DNA from: Collimonas pratensis
Lineage (GTDB): Bacteria; Pseudomonadota; Gammaproteobacteria; Burkholderiales; Burkholderiaceae_D
Reading direction: 5' to 3'
Assembly (NCBI RefSeq): GCF_001584185.1
Contig: NZ_CP013234.1
Location: forward strand, 3,224,001 to 3,288,000
DNA: 64,000 nucleotides
This document shows positions 54,533 to 63,892 of this stretch, piece after piece (positions within the stretch are counted from its first letter, which is position 1; each line of letters starts with the position of its first letter). The notes beneath the pieces are model-generated. The model searched no databases, was not told the origin of the DNA, and was given only the letters and a program-made list of their open reading frames with translations. A program made the translations under genes and the position numbers.

Positions 54533-54555
54533 AAAAAAACCCTCGATAGAGGGTT
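54533..54555 (-). terminator. Rho-independent terminator after tRNA-Leu
   Basis: A 7-bp stem AACCCTC-GATA-GAGGGTT (54538-54555) is followed on the minus strand by a run of T. It lies about 40 bp past the tRNA. Confidence 0.85.
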
Positions 54556-54594
54556 CTTGAATATTCAGCGAGGCGGTAATTTGAAGAATACCGC

Positions 54595-54681
54595 TGGTGC
54601 GACCGAGAGGACTCGAACCTCCACAAGATTGCTCTCGACAGGACCTAAACCTGTTGCGTCTACCAATTTCGCCACGGTCGC
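54595..54681 (-). tRNA. tRNA-Leu (TAG)
   Basis: An 87-nt tRNA with the long variable arm of leucine tRNAs. The acceptor stem GCGACCG pairs with CGGTCGC, discriminator A, CCA encoded. The anticodon arm ACAGGTT-TAG-GTCCTGT gives anticodon TAG. The T arm contains GGTTCGAGTCC. Confidence 0.96.
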
Positions 54682-54821
54682 ATTTGCTTGCATTTGCCTT
54701 ATACCTGCTCGATAGAGCTTGGCAATATCGGGCAGCCCGCTATTCTACTGCAAGCTGCCCGATATGGCGAGGGGCAAGACACTATTCCTGGCAAAATTCC
54801 GCCCTCGCCGCCATCCCCGCG

Positions 54822-57800
54822 CTACTGCGGTTTCTTGACCCGGAACCAGGCCGCGTACAGTGCCGGCAAAAACAGCAAGGTCAGGCCGGTAGCGACAATC
54901 AGGCCGCCCATGATGGCCACCGCCATCGGCCCCCAGAACACCGAATGCGACAAGGGAATCATGGCCAGCACCGCCGCTGCCGCCGTCAGCATGATCGGCC
55001 GGCAACGGCGCACCGCCGATTCGACGATAGCGTTCCATGGCGCCACGCCGCTGGCGATATCGTGCTCGATCTGGTCGATCAGGATCACCGAGTTGCGGAT
55101 GATCATGCCGAACAGCGCGATCACGCCAAGCTGGGCGACGAAGCCGAACGGCCGGTGCAGGATCAGCAGCGCGGCAGCGGCGCCGGCGATGCCCAGCGGC
55201 CCGGTCAGGAACACCAGCAGCGAACGCGAGAAGCTATGCAGCTGCAGCATCAGCAAAGTGAAGATGATGAAAATCACCAGCGGCACGTTGGCGGCGATCG
55301 AATCCTGCGCCTTGCCAGCATCGTGGGCGGCGCCCGCAATGTCGATCACATAGCCGGGCGGCAGCTGAGCCCGGATCTTGTCGAGCTGCGGATTGATCTG
55401 GTCGGTCACGGTCGGTCCTTGCACGCCGTCGATGACATCGGCCTGCACGGTGATCGCCCAGTTGCGCCATTCGCGCCAGACCACGCCCGGCTCCCACACC
55501 AGCTTGACCGTGGCGACTTGCGCCAGCGGCACCGACTTGCCGCTGGCGGTCGGAATATTCGCCTGGTTCAAGGCATCGATGGTGGCGCGTTCGTCCAGCG
55601 GCTGTCGCACCACGATGTCGATCAGGCGGTCGTGCTCGCGATACTGGCCGATGGTGGTGCCGGTCAGCAGGGTGTTGACGGTCTGCATCACGGTTTGCGA
55701 ACCGATTCCCAGCGTGCGCAATTTATCCTGGTCCAGATCGACCCGCAGCACCTTGACCGATTCGTTCCAGTTGTCGTTCAGGCCAATGATGTTCGGATTG
55801 CCGTTCATCACGCTCTTGACCTGATCGGCAATCACCCTGACCTTGGCGGCATCGGTGCCGCTGACGCGGAACTGCACTGCATACGGCACCGGTGGTCCGC
55901 TCGGCAGCAGCTTGACCCTGCCGCGCACTTCGGGGAAGCCATGCTTGAAAGCCTCGGTGATTTTCAGGCGCAAGGCGTCGCGTGAAGCCAGGTCTTTGGT
56001 CAGCAGCACCAGCTGCGCCACATTGGTCTGCGGCAGGATCTGGTCCAGCGGCAGATAGAAGCGCGGACTGCCGCTGCCGACGTAGGTCGTCATGCTTTCC
56101 AGTTCCGGCGCATTGTGGATGTAGGCTTCGAACTTCTTGGCTTGCGCTTCGGTGGCCGCAAAAGAAGAACCTTCCGGCAGCCACAGCTCGATCATCAGTT
56201 CCGGCCGGCTGGAATCGGGGAAGAACTGTTCCTCGATGAACTTGAAGCCGAACACGCCCAGCGCAAACACCATCAGCGTCAGGGCGATGGTGGTCTTGCG
56301 CCACTCGACGCACCAGTTGACGGCGCGCCGCACGCGCGAATAGAACGGCGTGTTGAACAGTTCATGATGGCCGTCGGCGCCGGCGGCCGGCTTGACCTTC
56401 AGCAGCAGATAGCCGATATAGGGCGTGAACAGCACCGCCACCAGCCAGGAAATCAGCAGCGCCAGCGCATTCACCGAAAACATGGAGAAGGTATATTCGC
56501 CGGCCGCCGACTTCGCCAGACCGATGGGCAGGAAACCGGCGGCCGTGATCAGGGTGCCGGTCAGCATCGGCATCGCCGTCGAGGTGTAGGCAAAAGTCGC
56601 CGCCTCCAGCCGCGACAAGCCCTCCTCCATTTTGCGCACCATCATTTCGACCGCGATGATGGCGTCGTCGACCAGCAAGCCGAGGGCAATGATCAGCGCC
56701 CCCAGCGAGATCTTGTGCAAGTCGATACTGAAGATGCGCATGAACAGAAAGGTGATCGCCAGCACCAGCGGAATCGTCAGCGCCACCACCAGGCCCGGCC
56801 AGACATCGATGCGGAACGGCTTGGTATGGAAACCGAGCGAGAGGAAACTCACCGCCAGCACGATCAGCACCGCTTCCATCAAGGTCTTGAGGAATTCATC
56901 GACCGATTCGGCGACGATTTTCGGCTGGTTGGAGACCCGCTCCAGGTTGATGCCGACCGGCAGCTTGGCCTTGATTTCCGCGGTGATGCGCGCCATATCC
57001 TTGCCCAGCGCAATGATGTCGCCACCCTTCACCATCGAGACTCCGAGGCCAATCACTTCCTTGCCGTTGTAGCGCATTTTTTGCGACGGCGGATCGATGT
57101 ATTCGCGCTTGATGGCGGCGAAATCGCCGAGCCGGAAGGTAGTGTTATTGGCCCGCAGCTGCAGGTTTTCCAGGTCCTTGGGCGAGGCCAGCGCGCCGCT
57201 CACGCGGATCTGCAGGTTGTCGCTGGCGGTCACCAGTATGCCATTGGCTTGCAGAGCGTTCTGCGCGCTCAGCTGGTTGACGATGTCCTGCACCGAGATG
57301 CCCAGCTGAGAAAACTTTTTCTGTGAAAATTCGATGAAGATCTTTTCATCCTGCACGCCGAACAAATCGACCTTGGCCACCGACTGCAAGGTCAGCAGCT
57401 GCTGGCGCACGAAATCGGCATAGTCCTTGACATCGGCATAATTGAAACCGTCGCCGGACACGGCAAAGATGGATCCATAGGTTTCGCCGAATTCATCGTT
57501 GAAGAATGGCCCCAGCACGCCCTGCGGCAAGGTCAGCTTGATGTCGCCGATCTTCTTGCGCACCTGGTACCAGGCATCCACGGTTTCCTTGGGCGTGGCG
57601 GATTCCTGCAAAGTCAGGATGATCAGCGTTTCGCCCGGTTTGGAATAGCTGCGGATGGTATCTATATGCGGTGTTTCCTGCAGTTTCTTTTCCAGCTTGT
57701 CGGTCACCTGGTCGGCCATCTGCAAGGCGGTGGCGCCCGGCCATTGCGCCGACACCACCATGGCGCGGAAAGTAAACGGCGGGTCTTCATCCTGCCCAAG

Positions 57801-57917
57801 ACGGCCATAGCTCAGGATGCCGCCGATTACCAGCACCACCATCAGGTAGCGCGTCAGCGGGATGTGTTCCAGCGCCCAGCGCGACAGATTGAAACCGCTT
57901 TTTTTGCCGTCGCTCAT
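54822..57917 (-). CDS. RND-family efflux permease
   Basis: A 1,031-residue inner-membrane proton antiporter of the AcrB-like RND superfamily with 12 expected helices and two large periplasmic loops. The first helix follows ALEHIPLTRYLMVVLVIGG. The proton-relay pair lies in ALGLLVDDAIIAVEMM (about residue 410), and the second half repeats the pattern (FGMIIRNSVILIDQIEHD). The adaptor stop overlaps its start by ATGA. No outer-membrane factor follows in the operon, so it probably uses a channel from elsewhere. Substrates are unknown. Confidence 0.93.
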   Translation of the reverse strand: MSDGKKSGFNLSRWALEHIPLTRYLMVVLVIGGILSYGRLGQDEDPPFTFRAMVVSAQWPGATALQMADQVTDKLEKKLQETPHIDTIRSYSKPGETLIILTLQESATPKETVDAWYQVRKKIGDIKLTLPQGVLGPFFNDEFGETYGSIFAVSGDGFNYADVKDYADFVRQQLLTLQSVAKVDLFGVQDEKIFIEFSQKKFSQLGISVQDIVNQLSAQNALQANGILVTASDNLQIRVSGALASPKDLENLQLRANNTTFRLGDFAAIKREYIDPPSQKMRYNGKEVIGLGVSMVKGGDIIALGKDMARITAEIKAKLPVGINLERVSNQPKIVAESVDEFLKTLMEAVLIVLAVSFLSLGFHTKPFRIDVWPGLVVALTIPLVLAITFLFMRIFSIDLHKISLGALIIALGLLVDDAIIAVEMMVRKMEEGLSRLEAATFAYTSTAMPMLTGTLITAAGFLPIGLAKSAAGEYTFSMFSVNALALLISWLVAVLFTPYIGYLLLKVKPAAGADGHHELFNTPFYSRVRRAVNWCVEWRKTTIALTLMVFALGVFGFKFIEEQFFPDSSRPELMIELWLPEGSSFAATEAQAKKFEAYIHNAPELESMTTYVGSGSPRFYLPLDQILPQTNVAQLVLLTKDLASRDALRLKITEAFKHGFPEVRGRVKLLPSGPPVPYAVQFRVSGTDAAKVRVIADQVKSVMNGNPNIIGLNDNWNESVKVLRVDLDQDKLRTLGIGSQTVMQTVNTLLTGTTIGQYREHDRLIDIVVRQPLDERATIDALNQANIPTASGKSVPLAQVATVKLVWEPGVVWREWRNWAITVQADVIDGVQGPTVTDQINPQLDKIRAQLPPGYVIDIAGAAHDAGKAQDSIAANVPLVIFIIFTLLMLQLHSFSRSLLVFLTGPLGIAGAAAALLILHRPFGFVAQLGVIALFGMIIRNSVILIDQIEHDIASGVAPWNAIVESAVRRCRPIMLTAAAAVLAMIPLSHSVFWGPMAVAIMGGLIVATGLTLLFLPALYAAWFRVKKPQ

Positions 57918-59047
57918 TGGGCGGCTCCGCTCGTGGCAGCAGCGCTAGCAGCCTTGGCCGCTGGCAGGCTGGCTTCCGGCGCATCAAGGATGGTGACCTT
58001 CTGGCCCGGCTTCAATTGATTGACGCCCGCCGTGACCACCTGCTGGCCGGGCTTCAAGGCGCCGCGTATCCATACTTCATTGCCGTGCTGGCCGGTGATT
58101 TCAATCGGCACCTGGCGCACTTGACGCACATTGGCGCCCTCGACCACCCACACCACGCTATGGTCCTGCACCCGCAGCAGCGCAGTGAGCGGCACCTTGA
58201 TGGCGTCGTCGCTGGTCTTGCTGATGAATGCGGCATAGGCGGTCATGCCCAGCTTGACGTTGGGGGTATGGTCGGGAATCGCAATCTTGATGGCGTAGGT
58301 GCGCGTCACCGGATCGGCAATCGGCGACACTTCGCGCACCGTGCCGCGGATCAGCTGCTTGGGATCAGCCCACAGGCGCACCTGGACATCGTCGCTGCGG
58401 CGCAGCTGATCGACCTGGTTTTCCGGCGCCCCCACCACCACTTCCTTGGCGCCCTGGCGCGCCACACTGACCACCGGCGTACCCGCCGCCACCACCTGGC
58501 CGGCTTCCGCATTGATGGCGGTGACCACGCCGTCGACGTCGGACTCCAAAGTGGCATAAGCAGTCTGATTCAACTGCCCCTTGAAAGCCGCCTCGGCCTG
58601 GTCATAGGTCGCTTGCGCCGCCTTGAAGGCGGTGTCCTTGGCGTCCAGCACCGCCTGGCTGACGAAGTTCTTGCCGCGCAGCTCCTGATAGCGTTTCAAG
58701 TCGGCCTTGGCCGTATCGCGGTTGCTGGCGGCGGAACTCACCGCCGCCACCGCTTGCGCTTGCGCCAGCTGCAAATCCTTGGGGTCCAGCCGCATCAGCA
58801 CCTGGCCGCGCTTGACCACCGTGCCAACATCCACCTGGCGGGCGATGATCTTGCCCCCCACCCGGAAGCCCAGCTGCGATTCGTAGCGCGCCTGCACTGC
58901 ACCGGGAAGCTCGGAGGTGACGTCGGCATTGGCCGGATTGAGCACTGTCACGCGCACCGGGCGGATATCCTCGACCTTTTCCGGCGCCTTGGAACAGGCC
59001 GCCAGCAGGGTCAATGTACAAACAAGCAATAAATTGGGAGCACGCAT
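57914..59047 (-). CDS. RND efflux periplasmic adaptor lipoprotein
   Basis: An adaptor of about 377 residues that joins the RND permease to an outer-membrane channel. The lipobox LLAACS near residue 18 gives a good lipoprotein signal from ATG 59047. The lipoyl halves are LGFRVGGKIIARQVDVGTVV and TLESDVDGVVTAINAEAGQVV, separated by an alpha-hairpin. A GTG at 59107 with a strong AAAGGA site 7 nt upstream is an alternative that would extend the N-terminus by 20 residues. A 26-bp dyad in the promoter region may be a TetR-type operator. Confidence 0.9.
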   Translation of the reverse strand: MRAPNLLLVCTLTLLAACSKAPEKVEDIRPVRVTVLNPANADVTSELPGAVQARYESQLGFRVGGKIIARQVDVGTVVKRGQVLMRLDPKDLQLAQAQAVAAVSSAASNRDTAKADLKRYQELRGKNFVSQAVLDAKDTAFKAAQATYDQAEAAFKGQLNQTAYATLESDVDGVVTAINAEAGQVVAAGTPVVSVARQGAKEVVVGAPENQVDQLRRSDDVQVRLWADPKQLIRGTVREVSPIADPVTRTYAIKIAIPDHTPNVKLGMTAYAAFISKTSDDAIKVPLTALLRVQDHSVVWVVEGANVRQVRQVPIEITGQHGNEVWIRGALKPGQQVVTAGVNQLKPGQKVTILDAPEASLPAAKAASAAATSGAAQ

Positions 59048-59208
59048 CAAGCCGTGGAGAGGGGCTGGGTCGCGCTCGATTGCACGCTGAATTATCTGGG
59101 TCGGCACGTTTTTTCCTTTACTATTCTGGGCTATTGCCAGTTTGCGCATTGCCATCAGGATACGTAGTGATCACGGCGGGCTGCTGCAGCTTCCATCCCG
59201 CCCTCAAA

Positions 59209-59239
59209 AATTACTAACTCTAAAGTCAGTAATTATAAT
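59209..59239. promoter_or_regulatory. Operator-like dyad with bidirectional TATAAT (RND operon / hpnC)
   Basis: The dyad AATTACT-A-ACT-CTAA-AGT-C-AGTAATT (59209-59234) abuts AATTATAATT, which reads TATAAT on both strands (59232-59239). A repressor bound here would block minus-strand transcription of the RND pair. -35 boxes are weak. Confidence 0.5.
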
Positions 59240-59313
59240 TGCGAGCGATCAAGTTTGCCCAAGGCTTTTTTGCGTCCGCCAGCAATTGCCACAAACATGG
59301 CTTTTTAACAAAT

Positions 59314-59352
59314 GTTTTACACAGCGGTTTTACACAGCGGTTTTACACAGCG
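59314..59352. repeat. Three perfect 13-bp tandem repeats before hpnC
   Basis: GTTTTACACAGCG occurs three times without spacer (59314-59326, 59327-59339, 59340-59352). The last copy ends 4 nt before the hpnC ATG and takes the place where a ribosome site is expected. Confidence 0.9.
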
Positions 59353-59356
59353 CCCC

Positions 59357-60169
59357 ATGTCGACCAATCATTACGAAAATTTCCCGGTAGCATCAATACT
59401 CTTGCCCGCCCGCCTGCGCCCGGCGGTCCAGGCGATCTATACCTTTGCCCGCAGCGCCGACGATATTGCCGATGAAGGCGACGCCAGTCCCGAGCAGCGC
59501 CTGCGCGAACTGAACGCCTATGAAGCGGCGCTGGACCGGATAGAACAGCAGCTGACCGCCGAAAATCCGCTATTCCAGGCCTTGCATGAGGTCATCGTGG
59601 CATACCGCCTGCCGCTGGCGCCGTTTCGCGATCTGCTGTCTGCCTTCAAGCAAGATGTGATCACCACCCGCTATAAGCAGTTTGCCGACCTGCTGGATTA
59701 CTGTCGCCGCTCAGCCAACCCGGTCGGCAACCTGATGCTGCACCTGTACGGCGCCGCCAGCGAGCAAAACCTGCACGACTCCGATGCGATCTGCTCGGCG
59801 CTGCAACTGATTAATTTTTGGCAAGACGTCGCCATCGACTGGGAAAAAGCGCGCATATACCTGCCGCTAGAAGATTTGCAGCGCTTCGGCGTATCGCAGG
59901 CGCAGCTCGCCAGCGGCGACTGCGACCATGCCTGGCGCCGCCTGATGGCGTTCGAGGTGCAGCGCGCACGCGCCATGATGACTGGCGCCCAGGGTCTGGC
60001 GCTGCGGCTGCCGGGAAGGATCGGCTGGGAGCTGCGGCTGGTGGTGCAAGGCGGCTTGCGCATCCTGGAAATGCTGGAAGCGGCAGAATACGATATGTTC
60101 CGCCGCCGGCCAAAACTGAGGAAAGCCGACTGGCTGCTGCTGGCCTGGCGCGCCTTGCGCATGACATAA
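59357..60169 (+). CDS. hpnC: Hydroxysqualene synthase HpnC
   Basis: A 270-residue squalene/phytoene-synthase-fold enzyme. HpnC converts presqualene diphosphate to hydroxysqualene. The first acidic motif is ARSADDIADEGD (about residues 33-44), and the second is INFWQDVAIDWEKARIYLP (about 152-170). I start at ATG 59357 (MSTNHYENFPVAS); a frame opening at 59312 would translate the 13-bp repeats. No ribosome site precedes ATG 59357. First of hpnC-hpnD-hpnE. Confidence 0.93.
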   Translation: MSTNHYENFPVASILLPARLRPAVQAIYTFARSADDIADEGDASPEQRLRELNAYEAALDRIEQQLTAENPLFQALHEVIVAYRLPLAPFRDLLSAFKQDVITTRYKQFADLLDYCRRSANPVGNLMLHLYGAASEQNLHDSDAICSALQLINFWQDVAIDWEKARIYLPLEDLQRFGVSQAQLASGDCDHAWRRLMAFEVQRARAMMTGAQGLALRLPGRIGWELRLVVQGGLRILEMLEAAEYDMFRRRPKLRKADWLLLAWRALRMT

Positions 60170-60295
60170 CAAAAATCGATAAAAATCAGCAAGCAAGCAG
60201 CATTTCTTACGTATACTTCGGGCAAGTCGTTTTCAAGCTGTCCGTAGCCGCCAGCACCAAGTATTCATTAGCGCTCATTACCGTTTTTTATATCC

Positions 60296-61129
60296 ATGTC
60301 ACCAGACGATTATTGCCAGCAAAAAGCCGCCCAAAGCGGTTCCAGTTTTTACTACAGCTTCCTGTTCCTGCCGGTCGAGCGTCGCCGCGCCATTACTGCC
60401 CTGTATGCGTTTTGCCGTGAAGTGGACGACACCGTCGACGACTGCACCGATGAAAGCGTGGCGCGCAGCAAGCTGATGTGGTGGCGCAAGGAAATCGCCG
60501 CCATGCTGGCCGGTAATCCCTCGCATCCGGTGACCCAGGCGCTGCAGCCGCACCTGCTGACCTATGGACTGGAAGGCAAGCACCTGCAAGCGATCATCGA
60601 CGGCATGGAAATGGATCTAAACCAGACCCGCTACCTGGATTATCCCGGCCTCAAGCAATATTGCTGGCATGTGGCGGGTGTGGTCGGCATTCTGTCGGCC
60701 AGCATCTTTGGCGTAAGCCAGCCGCAAACCCTGCAGTTTGCCGAAAAGCTCGGCCTCGCCTTCCAGCTCACCAACATCATCCGCGACGTCGGCGAAGATG
60801 GCCGCAAGGGTCGTATTTATTTACCGGTTAACGAACTGCAGCAATTCAATGTCACCGCGGCCGATATCCTCAATGCCCGCTACAGCGAGAATTTCGTCAA
60901 CCTGATGCGCTTCCAGGTGGCGCGCGCACAGCAAGCTTACGATGAAGCGTTTGCCTTGCTGCCCAAGCAGGACCGGCGCGCCCAGCGCCCCGGCCTGATG
61001 ATGGCGGCGATCTACCGCGCCCTGCTCGGTGAGATCGAGCGCGATGGTTTCCATGTGCTGAACCAGCGCATTTCGCTGACGCCTATTCGCAAACTGTGGC
61101 TGGCCTGGAAGACTTATGTGCGTGGCTAA
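60296..61129 (+). CDS. hpnD: Presqualene diphosphate synthase HpnD
   Basis: A 277-residue prenyl-condensing enzyme that joins two farnesyl diphosphates to presqualene diphosphate. The acidic motifs are AFCREVDDTVDDCTDE (about residues 36-51) and LTNIIRDVGEDGRKGRIYLP (about 160-179). The opening YCQQKAAQSGSSFYYSFLFLP is the HpnD type. It lies 126 bp after hpnC and 35 bp before hpnE. Squalene made by the three enzymes normally feeds hopanoid synthesis; shc is not in this window. Confidence 0.95.
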   Translation: MSPDDYCQQKAAQSGSSFYYSFLFLPVERRRAITALYAFCREVDDTVDDCTDESVARSKLMWWRKEIAAMLAGNPSHPVTQALQPHLLTYGLEGKHLQAIIDGMEMDLNQTRYLDYPGLKQYCWHVAGVVGILSASIFGVSQPQTLQFAEKLGLAFQLTNIIRDVGEDGRKGRIYLPVNELQQFNVTAADILNARYSENFVNLMRFQVARAQQAYDEAFALLPKQDRRAQRPGLMMAAIYRALLGEIERDGFHVLNQRISLTPIRKLWLAWKTYVRG

Positions 61130-61164
61130 GCTGATCCCGTCCGCCTTCTGTTCGATTTCCTGAA

Positions 61165-62511
61165 ATGGCCATCGAAGCACAGCATATTGCCGTGATCGGC
61201 GCCGGCTGGGCCGGCTGCACCGCCGCCGTCGAACTGACCCTGGCCGGAAATCAGGTCACCCTGTATGAAGCCAGCCGCCAGCTGGGTGGCCGTGCGCGCC
61301 GGGTCGATATTGACGATACCGTGCTCGACAACGGCCAGCACATCCTGCTCGGCGCCTACAAGCAAAGCTTGCAGATGATGCGCAAGGTCGGCATCGCTCC
61401 GGAGCAGGCCATGCTGCGCCTGCCGCTGCAGATGAACTACCCGGCCGGCAGCGGTGGCATGACATTCAGCGCACCGCGCCTGCCTGCGCCCTTGCATCTG
61501 CTGCTGGCCCTGTGGCGCGCCACAGGGCTGCAACGCGAAGACAAGCTGGCGCTGGCGCGTTTTTCCTCGGCCGCGCGCTGGATGGACTGGCGCCTGAACG
61601 ACGATTGCAGCGTCAGCACCTTGCTGGAACGCTTCGACCAGACTGATCGCCTGATCCAGCTGATGTGGCGTCCCTTGTGCATCGCCGCCCTCAACACCCG
61701 GCCCGAGCACGCTTCGGCCCAAGTCTTCCTGGCAGTGTTGCGCGACAGCCTGGGGGCACGCAGAAGCGCCTCCGACATGCTGTTGCCGCGGCGTGACCTG
61801 AGCAGCTTGTTTCCGCAACAGGCGGCGGCCTTCATCGAAGAACGCGGCGGCAGCCTGGAATCCGGCCGCAGCGTCAGGCAGCTGCGGCGCGACGGCCAGC
61901 AATGGCAGTTGCAAAGCGGCGACAGCAGCCAGAACTTCGACGCCGTGGTCGTCGCGACGCCGCCGGAGATCGCGGCGACGCTGCTGGACGGCAGTGCCGA
62001 CACCGAACTGCTGGCCATCTTGCGCAGCTTTGCCTACGAGCCGATTACCACTTGCTATCTGCAATATGCGAGCAGCACACGGCTGCCGCAACCCTTTTTC
62101 GCCCTGCTCGACGATCCGGACAATACGGACGGCGGCGCGGCCTGGGGCCAGTTCGTGTTCGACCGCGGCCAACTCGATCCGGCCCAGGCCGGCTTGCTGG
62201 CCGTGGTCATCAGCGCTTCGTCCGCGGCAATCCAGGACGGCCATCAGGCACTGGGCAGCGCGCTGGCAAGCCAGCTTGCCGCCGCCTTCAAACAGCCGCA
62301 GCTGGCGCAGCCCTTGTGGACCAAGGTGATTTCAGAGAAACGCGCTACCTTCGCCTGCACCCCGGGCCTGGCGCGGCCGGCCAACGACAGCGGTCTGGAG
62401 CGGCTGATGCTGGCCGGCGACTATACCGCCAGCGACTATCCGGCGACCCTGGAATCGGCCGTGCGCAGCGGCCAGCAGGCGGCCAGGGAATTACTGCTGC
62501 AGCTGCGCTAG
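61165..62511 (+). CDS. hpnE: Hydroxysqualene reductase / FAD amine-oxidase-like HpnE
   Basis: A 448-residue flavoprotein that reduces hydroxysqualene to squalene, last step of the HpnCDE route. The FAD motif IAVIGAGWAGCTAAVEL is near residues 8-24, followed by LYEASRQLGGRARRVDID and NGQHILLGAY. The C-terminal FAD-contact segment is RLMLAGDYTASDYPATLESAVRSGQQAA. It starts 35 bp after hpnD on the same strand. Length fits the family. Confidence 0.95.
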   Translation: MAIEAQHIAVIGAGWAGCTAAVELTLAGNQVTLYEASRQLGGRARRVDIDDTVLDNGQHILLGAYKQSLQMMRKVGIAPEQAMLRLPLQMNYPAGSGGMTFSAPRLPAPLHLLLALWRATGLQREDKLALARFSSAARWMDWRLNDDCSVSTLLERFDQTDRLIQLMWRPLCIAALNTRPEHASAQVFLAVLRDSLGARRSASDMLLPRRDLSSLFPQQAAAFIEERGGSLESGRSVRQLRRDGQQWQLQSGDSSQNFDAVVVATPPEIAATLLDGSADTELLAILRSFAYEPITTCYLQYASSTRLPQPFFALLDDPDNTDGGAAWGQFVFDRGQLDPAQAGLLAVVISASSAAIQDGHQALGSALASQLAAAFKQPQLAQPLWTKVISEKRATFACTPGLARPANDSGLERLMLAGDYTASDYPATLESAVRSGQQAARELLLQLR

Positions 62512-62635
62512 CGGGCTGTAACGGCCGGGCAGTTGAAAAAGCTTCATGCCAGACATCAATTGAATTGCACTTCAGCCGCATTCTTTTCATCTAATATAGC
62601 GGCACACTATAAATATTAGATTTGCGGAGAGCTCC

Positions 62636-63766
62636 ATGCCTGTCATCACCTGCGTTGAAGATTTTCGTCTGCTGGCCAAAAAACGCGTCCCCAAAGCCTT
62701 CTACGACTATGCCGACAGCGGCTCCTACACCGAGAGCACCTATCGCGCCAACAGCAGCGACCTCGCAGCCCTGAAATTGCGCCAGCGGGTCGCCATCAAT
62801 GTCGACCAGCGCTCCACCCGCAGCACCATGATCGGTGAAGAGGTGGCGATGCCGGTGGCGATTGCGCCAACCGGGCTGACCGGCATGCAGTGGGCCAACG
62901 GCGAAATGCTGGGCGCCATCGCGGCGGAGAAATTCGGCATCCCATTTACCCTGTCGACCATGAGCATCTGCTCCGTCGAAGACGTCGCCAGCGTCACCAC
63001 CAAGCCGTTCTGGTTCCAGCTGTATGTGATGCGCGACCGCGGCTTCATCAAGTCGCTGATCGAACGCGCCAAGGCTGCCAAATGCTCGGCGCTGGTGCTG
63101 ACGCTGGATCTGCAGATCCTCGGGCAGCGCCACAAGGACCTGAAGAACGGCATGTCGGTGCCGCCCAAGATGACCATCGCCAACCTGCTCGACCTAGCCA
63201 CCAAGCCCGGCTGGGCCTTGCGCGCACTGAGCGGCCGCAAGTCCTTCGGCAACCTGGCCGGCCACGTGGCCGGCGCCGACGGCATCATGACCTTGAGCAA
63301 ATGGACCGCCAGCCAATTCGATCCGAGCCTGTGCTGGGACGACATTGCCTGGATCAAGGAGCAATGGGGCGGCAAGCTGATCCTGAAAGGCATCCTCGAC
63401 GTCGAAGACGCGAAGATTGCCGCCACCACCGGCGCCGACGCCATCGTCGTCAGCAATCACGGTGGCCGCCAGCTGGATGGCGCGGTGTCGTCGATTTCAG
63501 CGCTGCCGGCGATTGTCGATGCGGTCGGCGACCAGATCGAAGTCTGGTTCGACGGCGGCATCCGCAGCGGCCAGGATGTCTTGAAAGCGGTGGCGCTGGG
63601 GGCCAAGGGCACCATGATCGGCCGCGCTTTCCTCTACAGCCTGGGCGCTATGGGCGAAGCGGGCGTGACCCGCATGCTGCAGATCCTGCAACAGGAACTG
63701 GATGTCAGCATGGCGCTGACCGGCAGCAAGGACATCAAGGATGTCGGACCGCAGATCCTGAGCTGA
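62636..63766 (+). CDS. lldD: FMN-dependent L-lactate dehydrogenase / alpha-hydroxy-acid oxidase
   Basis: A 376-residue FMN enzyme of the alpha-hydroxy-acid oxidase family; LldD oxidises L-lactate to pyruvate and feeds the quinone pool. The opening FRLLAKKRVPKAFYDYADSGSYTESTYRAN, the PVAIAPTGLTGM segment, the FWFQLYVMRDR motif, the ALVLTLDLQILGQRHKDLKNG region and the active-site IVVSNHGGRQLDGA with catalytic histidine are typical. GCGGAGAG lies just upstream of the ATG. It lies 124 bp after hpnE and is probably separate from it. A related 2-hydroxy acid is possible as substrate. Confidence 0.9.
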   Translation: MPVITCVEDFRLLAKKRVPKAFYDYADSGSYTESTYRANSSDLAALKLRQRVAINVDQRSTRSTMIGEEVAMPVAIAPTGLTGMQWANGEMLGAIAAEKFGIPFTLSTMSICSVEDVASVTTKPFWFQLYVMRDRGFIKSLIERAKAAKCSALVLTLDLQILGQRHKDLKNGMSVPPKMTIANLLDLATKPGWALRALSGRKSFGNLAGHVAGADGIMTLSKWTASQFDPSLCWDDIAWIKEQWGGKLILKGILDVEDAKIAATTGADAIVVSNHGGRQLDGAVSSISALPAIVDAVGDQIEVWFDGGIRSGQDVLKAVALGAKGTMIGRAFLYSLGAMGEAGVTRMLQILQQELDVSMALTGSKDIKDVGPQILS

Positions 63767-63892
63767 CGCTAAGAACCTGTAAGCGACCTCGTTACCGTGA
63801 AAACCCGTTGCAGTGAACACGTACCTACCCACTCGCTTAAAAGCAAGTGTAGTGAATGGTGCCAGGCCCGCCCCCTCGTTGTGGCGACTAAA

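Noticed and set aside
56115..57326. 403-residue frame opposite the RND permease gene
   Set aside because: Antisense, His/Arg/Gln-rich, no domain.
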